A stretch of 12,684 nt of DNA from Thermocrinis sp. (GTDB lineage: Bacteria > Aquificota > Aquificia > Aquificales > Aquificaceae). Location of the stretch: the NCBI GenBank assembly GCA_009903855.1, contig WYEK01000023.1, positions 1-12,684 on the forward strand, written 5' to 3'. The notes below the pieces were generated by a model. It made no database searches. It was not told where the DNA came from and saw only the letters and a program-made list of their open reading frames with translations. The translations under genes were made by a program, and so were the position numbers. Shown piece by piece: positions 1 through 5,890 of this stretch (within the stretch, counting starts at the first letter, position 1; each line of letters begins with the position of its first letter).

Positions 1-1264
1 CTTCAATCACTTGAACTTTACTCATTATATCTTCTAAGGCCTTTCTCCTCAGAACATCGCCCTTTATTACTTCTTCCAAGTTCCTTGATTGCACATCAGC
101 CTTTATTTGCTCTGGGCTAACACCATAAGCTTGTGCAAGCTTGGTGTATTCCTCTTCAAGGTCCTTTTCCTCTGCCTGCAGGTTCTTTGTTTGGGCGTAT
201 TTATCAAGGATGTATCTTAGCTTTATGTTTGCAATTGCCTGGGGCAAAAGCTCCTGTGCCAACCCTTGAATGTTTATGTATCGTGTGTCTATACCTAAAG
301 AAGAGAGCTCCCTCAGTCTCCTTTCCACCAGAAAGCCCAGTTCCCTCCTAAGTAAGGTTTGAGGAATTTCAAACTCATGAAGTTCAATGAGTTTTTTGGC
401 CACCTCTTCCTCTATGAGGAACTTCTTGTAGTTTTCAAGGTTTTCCTTGACCATCTGTCTGATCTTTTCCTCCGCAGAAGACCAGGTGTCTCCGAGCCCC
501 AGTTCTTTGGCAAAGTCGTCGTTCACCTCAGGCAGAACCTTCTCCTTTACCGCCCTTATAGAAATTTTCACCTTTGCCTTTCCCACCACCTTGCCCTCCG
601 CATCAAAAAGGTCCACGCTCTCAACTTCCACCTCTTCCCCTTCCTTTTTACCCAGCAGTGCTTTGTCTATTTCTTCCCTCAAGAACCTCTGCCCTACTAT
701 TACGGTGGTCTCCCCTTCTGATGTTTCTCCGCTCTCTATGTCCTCCACCCTGTAATCTATTACAACTAGGTCACCTTCTTTTATTTCTCTATCCACGGGT
801 TCCCAAATAGCGTGTTGCTCTCTCAGTCTGTTTATTTCCTCTTGGACCATTTCTTCCTTGAACTCAACCTTTGGAATTTCCACCCGAAGATTTTCTATCT
901 CTTGGAGCTTTAGTTCAAAGCTTGGAGGCACTTCAAAGACCACACGGTAGGCTACCTTTTCTTCACTTTCTTCAAGCTGAACTTCTTCAAGGTATATGTC
1001 CGCAGCGGGCTTTAGACCGCTCTCTTCTATGGCTTTTGACAAAGTGGCGTCTGCGACCCTTTTACCAACTTCCTCCCGTATGTAGTCCTTGTACCTCGCC
1101 TTTATGAGCCAGAGAGGAGCCTTTCCCTTTCTGAAGCCCTCAATCTCTGCGTTTTGCACCAACTCTTGGTATATGTTCTCCAAGTTTTTCTTTACGATAT
1201 CTCCTTGGACTTCCACCAACAGACTTTTAAATAGCCCTTCTCTGTCCTCAAGGCTGACCTTCAT
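1..1264 (-). CDS. tig: Trigger factor, ribosome-associated chaperone / peptidyl-prolyl isomerase (3' end outside window)
   Basis: Trigger factor binds at the ribosome exit tunnel and shields nascent chains; it also has an FKBP-type prolyl isomerase domain. Reading the minus strand from the ATG at 1264-1262 gives 421 codons with no stop before the left edge, so only the last few residues can be missing compared with the usual 430-460. The N-terminal ribosome-binding domain has the signature loop GFRKGKAP at residues 43-50. The FKBP-like domain follows at about 155-240 (EGDLVVIDYRVED onwards), and the rest is the helical C-terminal chaperone region rich in Glu, Lys and Leu. The start is fixed by a strong AAGGAGG at 1276-1270, six bases before the ATG. 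It lies just downstream of tRNA-Leu with no terminator between, so co-transcription is likely. Identity is secure from the GFRxGKxP motif and domain order. Confidence 0.95.
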   Translation of the reverse strand, partial: MKVSLEDREGLFKSLLVEVQGDIVKKNLENIYQELVQNAEIEGFRKGKAPLWLIKARYKDYIREEVGKRVADATLSKAIEESGLKPAADIYLEEVQLEESEEKVAYRVVFEVPPSFELKLQEIENLRVEIPKVEFKEEMVQEEINRLREQHAIWEPVDREIKEGDLVVIDYRVEDIESGETSEGETTVIVGQRFLREEIDKALLGKKEGEEVEVESVDLFDAEGKVVGKAKVKISIRAVKEKVLPEVNDDFAKELGLGDTWSSAEEKIRQMVKENLENYKKFLIEEEVAKKLIELHEFEIPQTLLRRELGFLVERRLRELSSLGIDTRYINIQGLAQELLPQAIANIKLRYILDKYAQTKNLQAEEKDLEEEYTKLAQAYGVSPEQIKADVQSRNLEEVIKGDVLRRKALEDIMSKVQVIE

Positions 1265-1284
1265 AGAAACCTCCTTAGATTTTA

Positions 1285-1368
1285 TGCGGGTGGAGGGAGT
1301 TGAACCCTCACGGGCATAAGCCCACGGGATCCTAAGTCCCGCGCGTCTGCCAATTCCGCCACACCCGC
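1285..1368 (-). tRNA. tRNA-Leu, anticodon UAG
   Basis: A class II tRNA can be folded by eye on the minus strand. The 7-bp acceptor stem pairs GCGGGTG (1368-1362) with CACCCGC, followed by discriminator A at 1285. The anticodon stem is CGGGA/TCCCG with loop CTTAGGA, giving anticodon TAG, which reads CUA and probably other CUN leucine codons. A long variable arm (GGGC-TTAT-GCCC), typical of tRNA-Leu, is followed by the T arm GAGGG-TTCAACT-CCCTC. The 3' CCA is not encoded (TAAAA follows), so it must be added after transcription. The gene sits 20 bp before the trigger factor start and about 6 bp after the predicted transcription start. Confidence 0.97.
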
Positions 1369-1376
1369 TTAGGATT

Positions 1377-1382
1377 TAAAAT
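1377..1382 (+). promoter_or_regulatory. Possible -10 box for the 1389-4557 operon (leaderless start)
   Basis: TAAAAT at 1377-1382 lies six bases before the ATG at 1389, so a transcript would begin at about the start codon. No Shine-Dalgarno sequence precedes that ATG. The -35 position falls inside the tRNA gene and matches poorly (TTCCGC). The hexamer overlaps the minus-strand -10 box of the tRNA promoter. This is an inference from spacing and from similar arrangements at tnpB, ftsH and cysS. Confidence 0.35.
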
Positions 1383-1389
1383 TATAACA
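1381..1389 (-). promoter_or_regulatory. Extended -10 promoter for tRNA-Leu and tig
   Basis: On the minus strand TGTTATAAT runs from 1389 to 1381: a consensus TATAAT (1386-1381) with the TGn extended -10 element. Transcription would start near 1374, leaving a leader of about 6 nt before the tRNA at 1368. The -35 region 17 bp away (TAATAT) is poor, as is common for extended -10 promoters. It overlaps the start codon of the plus-strand gene at 1389. Confidence 0.6.
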
Positions 1390-2216
1390 TGCTTGTCCTT
1401 TTCATATTATTAGCCTTTTTTGGCTTTTCAAGTGCCTCTGTGGTGGCAAGAGTGGGTTCAGAAGTCATAAGAAGGGATGAGCTTTATCAATACTTTAACT
1501 CCTACTGGAGGGAAATACTGCATCTACCAATAGCAAGGGCCACAAAGGAAGATGTTCAAAACTTTCTGGTAGAGCTCGTCAGGTCCAAGGTGATAAGACA
1601 AGAAGCCAAAAAGATGGGTATAAGCCTAAAAGATGAGGAGGTGGAGGATTACATACAAAAGAACATAGGCTCAAAGAACCTAAGCCCAATAGCCCTTTAT
1701 TTCATAGAGACAGAGCTCTTGGTGGACAAGATCGCAGAAAGACTCTATAAAGGTTCCGAGATCACCGAAAATCAAGTGGTAGCCTACTATTATTTGAACC
1801 TTAGGGACTTTAAGATGCCCGCCCAGGTGAGGTTGGAACGCTTTGTGGCAGATAGCTTGGAGAGTGCCAACGAACTTTACTACAGGCTATCAAGGGGAAT
1901 AGAGTTTTGGGAGGACATAAAAGGAGTTAAAAAGGGAGAAGCCATGTGGTATTCTATACAAGCATTGCCGGATGTGTTAAAGGCACAGCTGAGCCCTTAC
2001 GAAGTGGGAAAGGTCTCAAAGCCCATATACACGGAGGCGGGCTATGTAGTTTTTAGGGTAGTGGGAAGGAGAAAAGAGGGTATTCTCTCTCTGGAGGAAG
2101 CTAAACCCATGGTTAGGGCTAAACTTATAAGGGAAAAAAGACAGGAGGTTTTAAAGGAATGGTTGGAGAAAACCTTAAGAAACTATCGGGTGGAATTCTA
2201 CTTTTCACAGCTTTAG
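1389..2216 (+). CDS. Exported SurA/PpiC-type chaperone with divergent parvulin domain
   Basis: Predicted envelope foldase of the SurA/PrsA/PpiC group, which assists folding of exported proteins. The 275-residue product starts with a short signal peptide (hydrophobic LVLFILLAFFGFSSAS, residues 2-17). A SurA-N-like helical domain follows (VARVGSEVIRRDELYQYF onwards, to about 130), including the usual 'VG.E.I....' strand. Residues about 140-235 look like a parvulin (PPIC) domain by pattern: QVRLERFVADSLESANELYYRLSRG, then a segment ending in GYVVFRVVGRRKEG. The typical GGDLGW core is replaced by KGEAMWYS, so isomerase activity is doubtful. A C-terminal helix (residues 240-265) returns to the chaperone module. 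No ribosome-binding site precedes the ATG; this start is kept because the signal peptide begins there. The gene overlaps the next by 58 bp, implying coupled translation. Confidence 0.72.
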   Translation: MLVLFILLAFFGFSSASVVARVGSEVIRRDELYQYFNSYWREILHLPIARATKEDVQNFLVELVRSKVIRQEAKKMGISLKDEEVEDYIQKNIGSKNLSPIALYFIETELLVDKIAERLYKGSEITENQVVAYYYLNLRDFKMPAQVRLERFVADSLESANELYYRLSRGIEFWEDIKGVKKGEAMWYSIQALPDVLKAQLSPYEVGKVSKPIYTEAGYVVFRVVGRRKEGILSLEEAKPMVRAKLIREKRQEVLKEWLEKTLRNYRVEFYFSQL

Positions 2217-3010
2217 TAGTTCTTTCCTTTGCCCAAGGGCTGGTGGATAGGGTGGTGGCGTCTGTGAACGGAGACCCTATCCTTGAGAGCGATGTGAAAC
2301 TGGGTATGCTCTTTTATAACACCACAGACAAGAAGGAAGTGATCTCAAAGCTTGTGGATGTATGGCTCATCAATCAGTTCCTTCAGGGAAAAGGCATTGG
2401 CGTACAAGAAGAGCTTTTGGACCAAGCCCTGGTCAAAATAGCACAGGCTAACAACATGAGCCTTGAAAAACTACAAAATGAACTCCAAAAGGAGGGGCTT
2501 ACACTAAGGGACCTTAAGGAGTTTTTAAGAAAAGAGCTATTATTTAGTCAGGGCATATACGCGGTGCTTTTGAGGGAGGTGAATGTGTCTTCCTTGGACT
2601 TGGAGTTGGAAAAGCTCCAAAGGGGAGAGGTGGAGGTAAAAAGGTCGGTGGAGGTGTTAGTGGTAGATAAAAAGGACGGGGAAAGGCTTATGAAAGCCCT
2701 TGAGAAGACCAAGGACTTGCAGGAGCTTGCCAAAGCCCTTGGGCTGAAGGTGGAGACCCTTTTAGTAAAGAAAGGAGAGCTGGTGGAGAGCCTTGATAGG
2801 GAAGTTTGGAACGCCAAGGTGGGAGATCTAGTCTTTGGAGAGGACAAAGAGCACATATACGTAGCCAAGGTGCTGGAGGTTAAAGAAGAGTATAAAGGAA
2901 AATCTTTGGAAGAGCTAAAAGAGGAGCTACTTCAGAAAAAGCTTGAAGAGAGGAAGAGGGAGCTTTTGCAGAACCTGAGGAAGAAAAGCTTTATAAAAAT
3001 AATCGGATGA
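2159..3010 (+). CDS. Second exported SurA-like chaperone, parvulin domain degenerate
   Basis: The 283-residue product is a SurA-N-type protein. It has a signal peptide (MVGENLKKLSG, then hydrophobic ILLFTALVVLSFAQG to about residue 27) and the SurA hallmark 'VDRVVASVNGDPILESDV' at about 29-46. A helical chaperone core rich in Leu, Glu and Lys follows. Residues about 160-250 keep the outline of a parvulin domain (VEVLVVDKKDGERLMKALEK, then HIYVAKVLEVKEE) but lack its catalytic motifs. The last 40 residues are a highly charged helix. In SurA of Proteobacteria the isomerase activity is dispensable for much of the chaperone role, so loss is plausible. AGGAGG at 2143-2148, ten bases upstream, supports the 2159 ATG even though it lies inside the preceding gene. 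Its stop overlaps the pgpA start as ATGA. Confidence 0.75.
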   Translation: MVGENLKKLSGGILLFTALVVLSFAQGLVDRVVASVNGDPILESDVKLGMLFYNTTDKKEVISKLVDVWLINQFLQGKGIGVQEELLDQALVKIAQANNMSLEKLQNELQKEGLTLRDLKEFLRKELLFSQGIYAVLLREVNVSSLDLELEKLQRGEVEVKRSVEVLVVDKKDGERLMKALEKTKDLQELAKALGLKVETLLVKKGELVESLDREVWNAKVGDLVFGEDKEHIYVAKVLEVKEEYKGKSLEELKEELLQKKLEERKRELLQNLRKKSFIKIIG

Positions 3011-3435
3011 ACTGGGAGCTTGTTGCCACGGGTTTTTACTTAGGAAGGTTTAGGTATGCGCCGGGGACGGTGGGAACCCTTTTGGGGGTGCCCTTGGCTT
3101 ACCTTTTTGGTTTTAAGTGGTGGCTTGTGCTTTTGGTGGGTGTTTTCCTTTACTTTCTTGGGGTTAAATCTGCGGAATACATGATGGAACTTACAAGGGA
3201 GGAGGACCCAGAGAGCGTGGTAATAGACGAAATAGTGGGATACTTTTTTGCCTTTCTGTTTCTTGAGCCCACTTTAAAAGCGCTACTTTTAGCCTTTGTT
3301 CTCTTTAGGCTTTTGGACATTCTCAAGCCTTTCCCAATAAATCTTTTTGAGAGGATGCCCAAAGGGCATGGTGTTATGGTGGACGATGTGGTCGCAGGAC
3401 TTTTAACAGGATTTATACTTTATCTGATAATTTAA
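3007..3435 (+). CDS. pgpA: Phosphatidylglycerophosphatase A
   Basis: PgpA removes the phosphate from phosphatidylglycerophosphate to give phosphatidylglycerol in the inner membrane. The 142-residue length fits the family. Conserved features are GTVGTLLGVPLAY near residues 20-33, the acidic motif VVIDEIVGYF (Asp74, Glu75), and KGHGVMVDDVVAG (Asp126, Asp127), the residues that bind metal in this family. Hydrophobic stretches at about 36-52, 77-103 and 127-142 are membrane segments. The ATG overlaps the stop of the preceding gene (ATGA at 3007-3010), so translation is coupled and the start is well fixed. The stop codon overlaps the Shine-Dalgarno sequence of the next gene. Pairing with envelope chaperones suggests an envelope-maintenance operon, but operons in this group of bacteria are often mixed. 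Confidence 0.92.
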   Translation: MNWELVATGFYLGRFRYAPGTVGTLLGVPLAYLFGFKWWLVLLVGVFLYFLGVKSAEYMMELTREEDPESVVIDEIVGYFFAFLFLEPTLKALLLAFVLFRLLDILKPFPINLFERMPKGHGVMVDDVVAGLLTGFILYLII

Positions 3436-3447
3436 GGAGGTGGAAAA

Positions 3448-4557
3448 ATGTGGAGAGTTTTATATACAGGACAAAGGCCACAGCACGAAAACATTGCCCT
3501 TGACCAAATAATGCTTGAGCTCAGGGCTCAGGATAAAATTCCCAACACCATAAGATTTTTGCAGTTCAAGCCCGAATGCGTGCTCATAGGCTACCATCAG
3601 TCGGTGGAACAGGAGGTACGCCTTGAATACGTCCAAAGGGAAGGTATAGAGGTAGGAAGGCGGATCACTGGCGGTGGTGCCATATACTTTGACGAGACCC
3701 AAATAGGCTGGGAGATAATAGCAGACAAAAACAGTTTTGGAGAAAACATAAGCTTTGAAGAGCTAACCGCAAAAATATGCAACGCGGTAGCGAAGGGACT
3801 TCAGAAACTTGGCATTCCTGCCCAGTTTAGACCAAGGAACGACATAGAGGTAGAAGGAAGGAAAATATCCGGCACAGGTGGTGTTTTTGAAGGGAAAGCC
3901 TTTCTCTATCAGGGTACTATTCTCATGGACTTTAACGTGGAACGCATGCTAAAGTCTTTGCAAATTCCCGTGGAAAAGCTAACCTCAAAGGGTATAAAGT
4001 CTGCAGAGGACCGGGTAGAGTGGGTCAAAAGATACTTGGGAAGGATGCCAGAAAAGGAGGAGGTCTTCTCTGCCATACTGGAGGGGCTCTCAGAAGAGCT
4101 TGGCATACAATACCAATGGGGAGAACTCACAGAAGAAGAAAAAAGACTTTTGGAGGAGAGAAAGGAATACTACAGAAGCCCCGAATGGGTCTATGAAGTA
4201 AAGAGGTCCTCCTCGGAGCCGGAGCTTTTGTTTGGAATATACCGGTGTTTGGGTGGCACCTTTAGAATCTCCGCCAAGGTGGACCCAGACAGAAAACTCT
4301 TGGAACAGGTGATCATAAACGGTGACTTTTTTGTGGAGCCCAAAAGGCTCATATACGACCTTGAAGCATACCTAAAACATACACCCTTGCAGGACGTGGA
4401 AAGGAGAATAAGGGAATTTTTCAAGGATAGACAGTGGGAAGGTTTAAACCTGACGGTAGATGATATAGTCTCCGCGATAATGTTCCCACTTACAAAGATG
4501 GAGGGACTTGACTTAGGTATGGAAAAAAAACTCTTAATGACATCATCGGTAGCATAG
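3448..4557 (+). CDS. Lipoate-protein ligase A family protein
   Basis: Members of this family activate lipoate or octanoate with ATP and attach it to a lysine of carrier domains such as GcvH or E2. The catalytic domain covers residues about 1-245, with the family motif RRITGGGA at 71-78 and the nucleotide/substrate lysine in GRKISGTGG (Lys139), followed by FLYQGTILMDFN. A C-terminal accessory domain lies at about 255-350 (ELLFGIYRCLGGTFRISAKV...), so both LplA parts are in one chain. AAGGAGGT at 3434-3441 fixes the start. Aquificales are known to carry several GcvH-like proteins, and lipoate-binding proteins take part in the sHdr sulfur-oxidation pathway in many sulfur oxidisers; that this ligase serves such a carrier is inference. 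The last codons include an A8 run (4523-4530) and a short tail LLMTSSVA that may not be conserved. Confidence 0.85.
   Translation: MWRVLYTGQRPQHENIALDQIMLELRAQDKIPNTIRFLQFKPECVLIGYHQSVEQEVRLEYVQREGIEVGRRITGGGAIYFDETQIGWEIIADKNSFGENISFEELTAKICNAVAKGLQKLGIPAQFRPRNDIEVEGRKISGTGGVFEGKAFLYQGTILMDFNVERMLKSLQIPVEKLTSKGIKSAEDRVEWVKRYLGRMPEKEEVFSAILEGLSEELGIQYQWGELTEEEKRLLEERKEYYRSPEWVYEVKRSSSEPELLFGIYRCLGGTFRISAKVDPDRKLLEQVIINGDFFVEPKRLIYDLEAYLKHTPLQDVERRIREFFKDRQWEGLNLTVDDIVSAIMFPLTKMEGLDLGMEKKLLMTSSVA
4524..4530 (+). promoter_or_regulatory. A-AAA-AAA slippery heptamer, possible -1 frameshift or transcript slippage site
   Basis: In the lplA frame the codons GAA AAA AAA (4522-4530) form a classic -1 slippery heptamer, A AAA AAA, within a run of eight A's. 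A shift back by one base enters the frame of the DUF116 gene, which is open from 4512 to 5630. A GGAGGG at 4500-4505 lies upstream, farther than the roughly 10 bases seen at dnaX. I see no strong downstream stem. Function is inferred. Confidence 0.3.
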
Positions 4558-4595
4558 GGGGAGGGTTAATTGAGAACCTAAAAAAAGCAAAGGTT

Positions 4596-5630
4596 ATGCT
4601 TTTGCCTTATTGTGCCAAGCCTCGCTGGTGCGATTACAGACATTTGGACGATTGCGGAGAGTGTGGGGGTTGCACGGTGGGAGATGCCTACAGACTTGCC
4701 TACCAAAAGGGCATGATTCCCATAACCATCACCTCCTTTGAGCTTCTGAGGGACACCCTCAAGTGGTGTGCGGAAAACGGCTACACCTACGTAGGACACT
4801 GCTGTTATGAGTTCTACGAAAAAAGGTATGAAATTTTTCAAAAGGCAAGCAAAGAGGGGGCAAAGGGTGTGCTCTTTAACATTGTGGGAACCACCTGCTA
4901 CAGCTTGGGAGTGGAAGAAGAAGAAAAGGCATACCACGGCGAGTTTACCGTGGAGCTGGACCTTATAAAGGATGCCTTAGTCAAATCCCTGAGCGTAAAG
5001 GAAGATCAAAAAATTTCAGAAAGGGTTCAAAGGAGACACTTTGATTTCTCTCCCTTCTTTAAGGACTTTGTGCCTTCTTATTACAAGAAGCCAAAGGCGG
5101 TGCCAACGCCGGAAGAAGACAGAACAAGAACAGCCCTCCAAAAAGAAGTATTTTTGGGAGATGCAACAATAGATGGTAAGACTGTTAGCTACGAAACCGC
5201 CTTTGAAGTACTCGCAGAATGGCTAAGAAGTGCCAAAAAGCCCACGGTGGTAGTGGGACCACTCTTGCTATGGGATTGGCAAGAGGAGGAGCTAAATCAA
5301 AAGGCAAAAGTTTTAAGGGAATTGATAGACAGGGCAGAAAACCTTCAGGTTAAAGTCCTTCCAGACTATCGCCCCAAGCTAAAAAAATACGACCCATCGG
5401 TGGAGATGGACCCTCCGAACCCCCATGAAAGCATACTCCACGACCAAAACGACCTAACCATCCTTGTGGGAGTTCATTGCTACAGGACGGACTTTGTGAT
5501 AAGGCTCCTTAAAAAGCACACCCCTACCAAAGTGGTTGCCCTCTGTGGTCTTTATGGGCATCCAGAGGCCCACCTATCCACAAGCTTTACAGACGCAGAA
5601 AAATTGCTTAAATTCTTAAGCTTATGGTAG
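4596..5630 (+). CDS. DUF116 protein with C-terminal CO dehydrogenase beta / ACS epsilon-like domain
   Basis: Function unknown. From the ATG at 4596 the product has 344 residues. The N-terminal part matches the DUF116 pattern: MLLPYC, then cysteines at 6, 12, 20, 23 and 26 (CGECGGC), and a second group at 69, 70 and 101, suggesting an iron-sulfur or zinc site. From about residue 195 the sequence resembles the small CO dehydrogenase beta / acetyl-CoA synthase epsilon subunit: KKPTVVVGP, then LTILVGVHCYRTDFVIRLLK and GLYGHPEAHLSTSF near the end. No other CODH/ACS genes are in view, so real CO chemistry is not implied. The start is doubtful: the frame is open back to 4512 and encodes ENLKKAKV directly before this Met, which fits the first strand of DUF116. 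GGAGG at 4560-4564 points to an ATT at 4569, not to 4596. Adjacency to the lipoate ligase suggests a linked role. Confidence 0.7.
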   Translation: MLLPYCAKPRWCDYRHLDDCGECGGCTVGDAYRLAYQKGMIPITITSFELLRDTLKWCAENGYTYVGHCCYEFYEKRYEIFQKASKEGAKGVLFNIVGTTCYSLGVEEEEKAYHGEFTVELDLIKDALVKSLSVKEDQKISERVQRRHFDFSPFFKDFVPSYYKKPKAVPTPEEDRTRTALQKEVFLGDATIDGKTVSYETAFEVLAEWLRSAKKPTVVVGPLLLWDWQEEELNQKAKVLRELIDRAENLQVKVLPDYRPKLKKYDPSVEMDPPNPHESILHDQNDLTILVGVHCYRTDFVIRLLKKHTPTKVVALCGLYGHPEAHLSTSFTDAEKLLKFLSLW

Positions 5631-5634
5631 GGTT

Positions 5635-5650
5635 GAGGCTGTTTTAAAAA
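5635..5650 (+). repeat. Terminal inverted repeat, tnpB 3' side
   Basis: GAGGCTGTTTTAAAAA; its inverted partner is at 7260-7275 with one mismatch (T versus C at the tenth base). The match stops at both outer edges, which defines the element boundary. Confidence 0.8.
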
Positions 5651-5663
5651 TCCCTCATTGGGA
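5651..5663 (-). terminator. Weak terminator-like hairpin or subterminal hairpin at the tnpB 3' end
   Basis: On the minus strand TCCC-AATGA-GGGA (5663-5651) is followed by five T's (5650-5646). The stem is only 4 bp, and it spans the stop codon of the gene. It could end the tnpB transcript, or act as the element's end hairpin. Confidence 0.3.
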
Positions 5664-5890
5664 CGCCCCTCCAACCTCTAAAGGGACTAACCTACTCCTC
5701 ACCCTATCCCACGCCCCTTCCACCAACACGGGCTTCAGAGGAGAAAGGTCCCTCGGTAAGACCTTTCCAAGGATAGGGAAGAGGAGGGCTACCTTCAGAA
5801 CTTGCCAAGCACTTTGAAGGGTAGTTTTTGCTACCCTCCCCTGCTCGGGATTCCTTCCGTTGGCTCCCTCGCAAGAGCTTGGCTCGCTCT
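5651..5890 (-). ncRNA. Candidate guide (omega/re) RNA region overlapping the 3' end of the TnpB-related gene
   Basis: In IS200/IS605 elements the guide RNA is transcribed from the 3' end of tnpB through the element end. Here the last ~240 bases of the gene hold several perfect stems: AGGGTAG/CTACCCT with a 6-nt loop (5818-5837), GAAAGGTC/GACCTTTC with a 9-nt loop (5743-5767), AGAGC/GCTCT (5874-5890), and TCCC/GGGA (5651-5663). The region is also richer in G+C than the rest of the gene, and its translation (residues about 445-519) looks unlike a folded domain. If correct, the guide would lie beyond 5635, in the tail of the DUF116 gene. RNA identity is inferred from position and stems only. Confidence 0.4.

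Noticed and set aside
133..1319. Several plus-strand open frames of 70-120 codons
   Set aside because: They are antisense to trigger factor, whose minus-strand reading has clear family motifs and a strong ribosome-binding site; their translations are Ser/Pro/Leu-rich and not protein-like.
4596..5630. Evidence for CO oxidation or the Wood-Ljungdahl pathway
   Set aside because: Only a distant small-subunit-like domain fused to DUF116 is seen; no catalytic CODH or ACS gene is present, so pathway assignment is unsupported.
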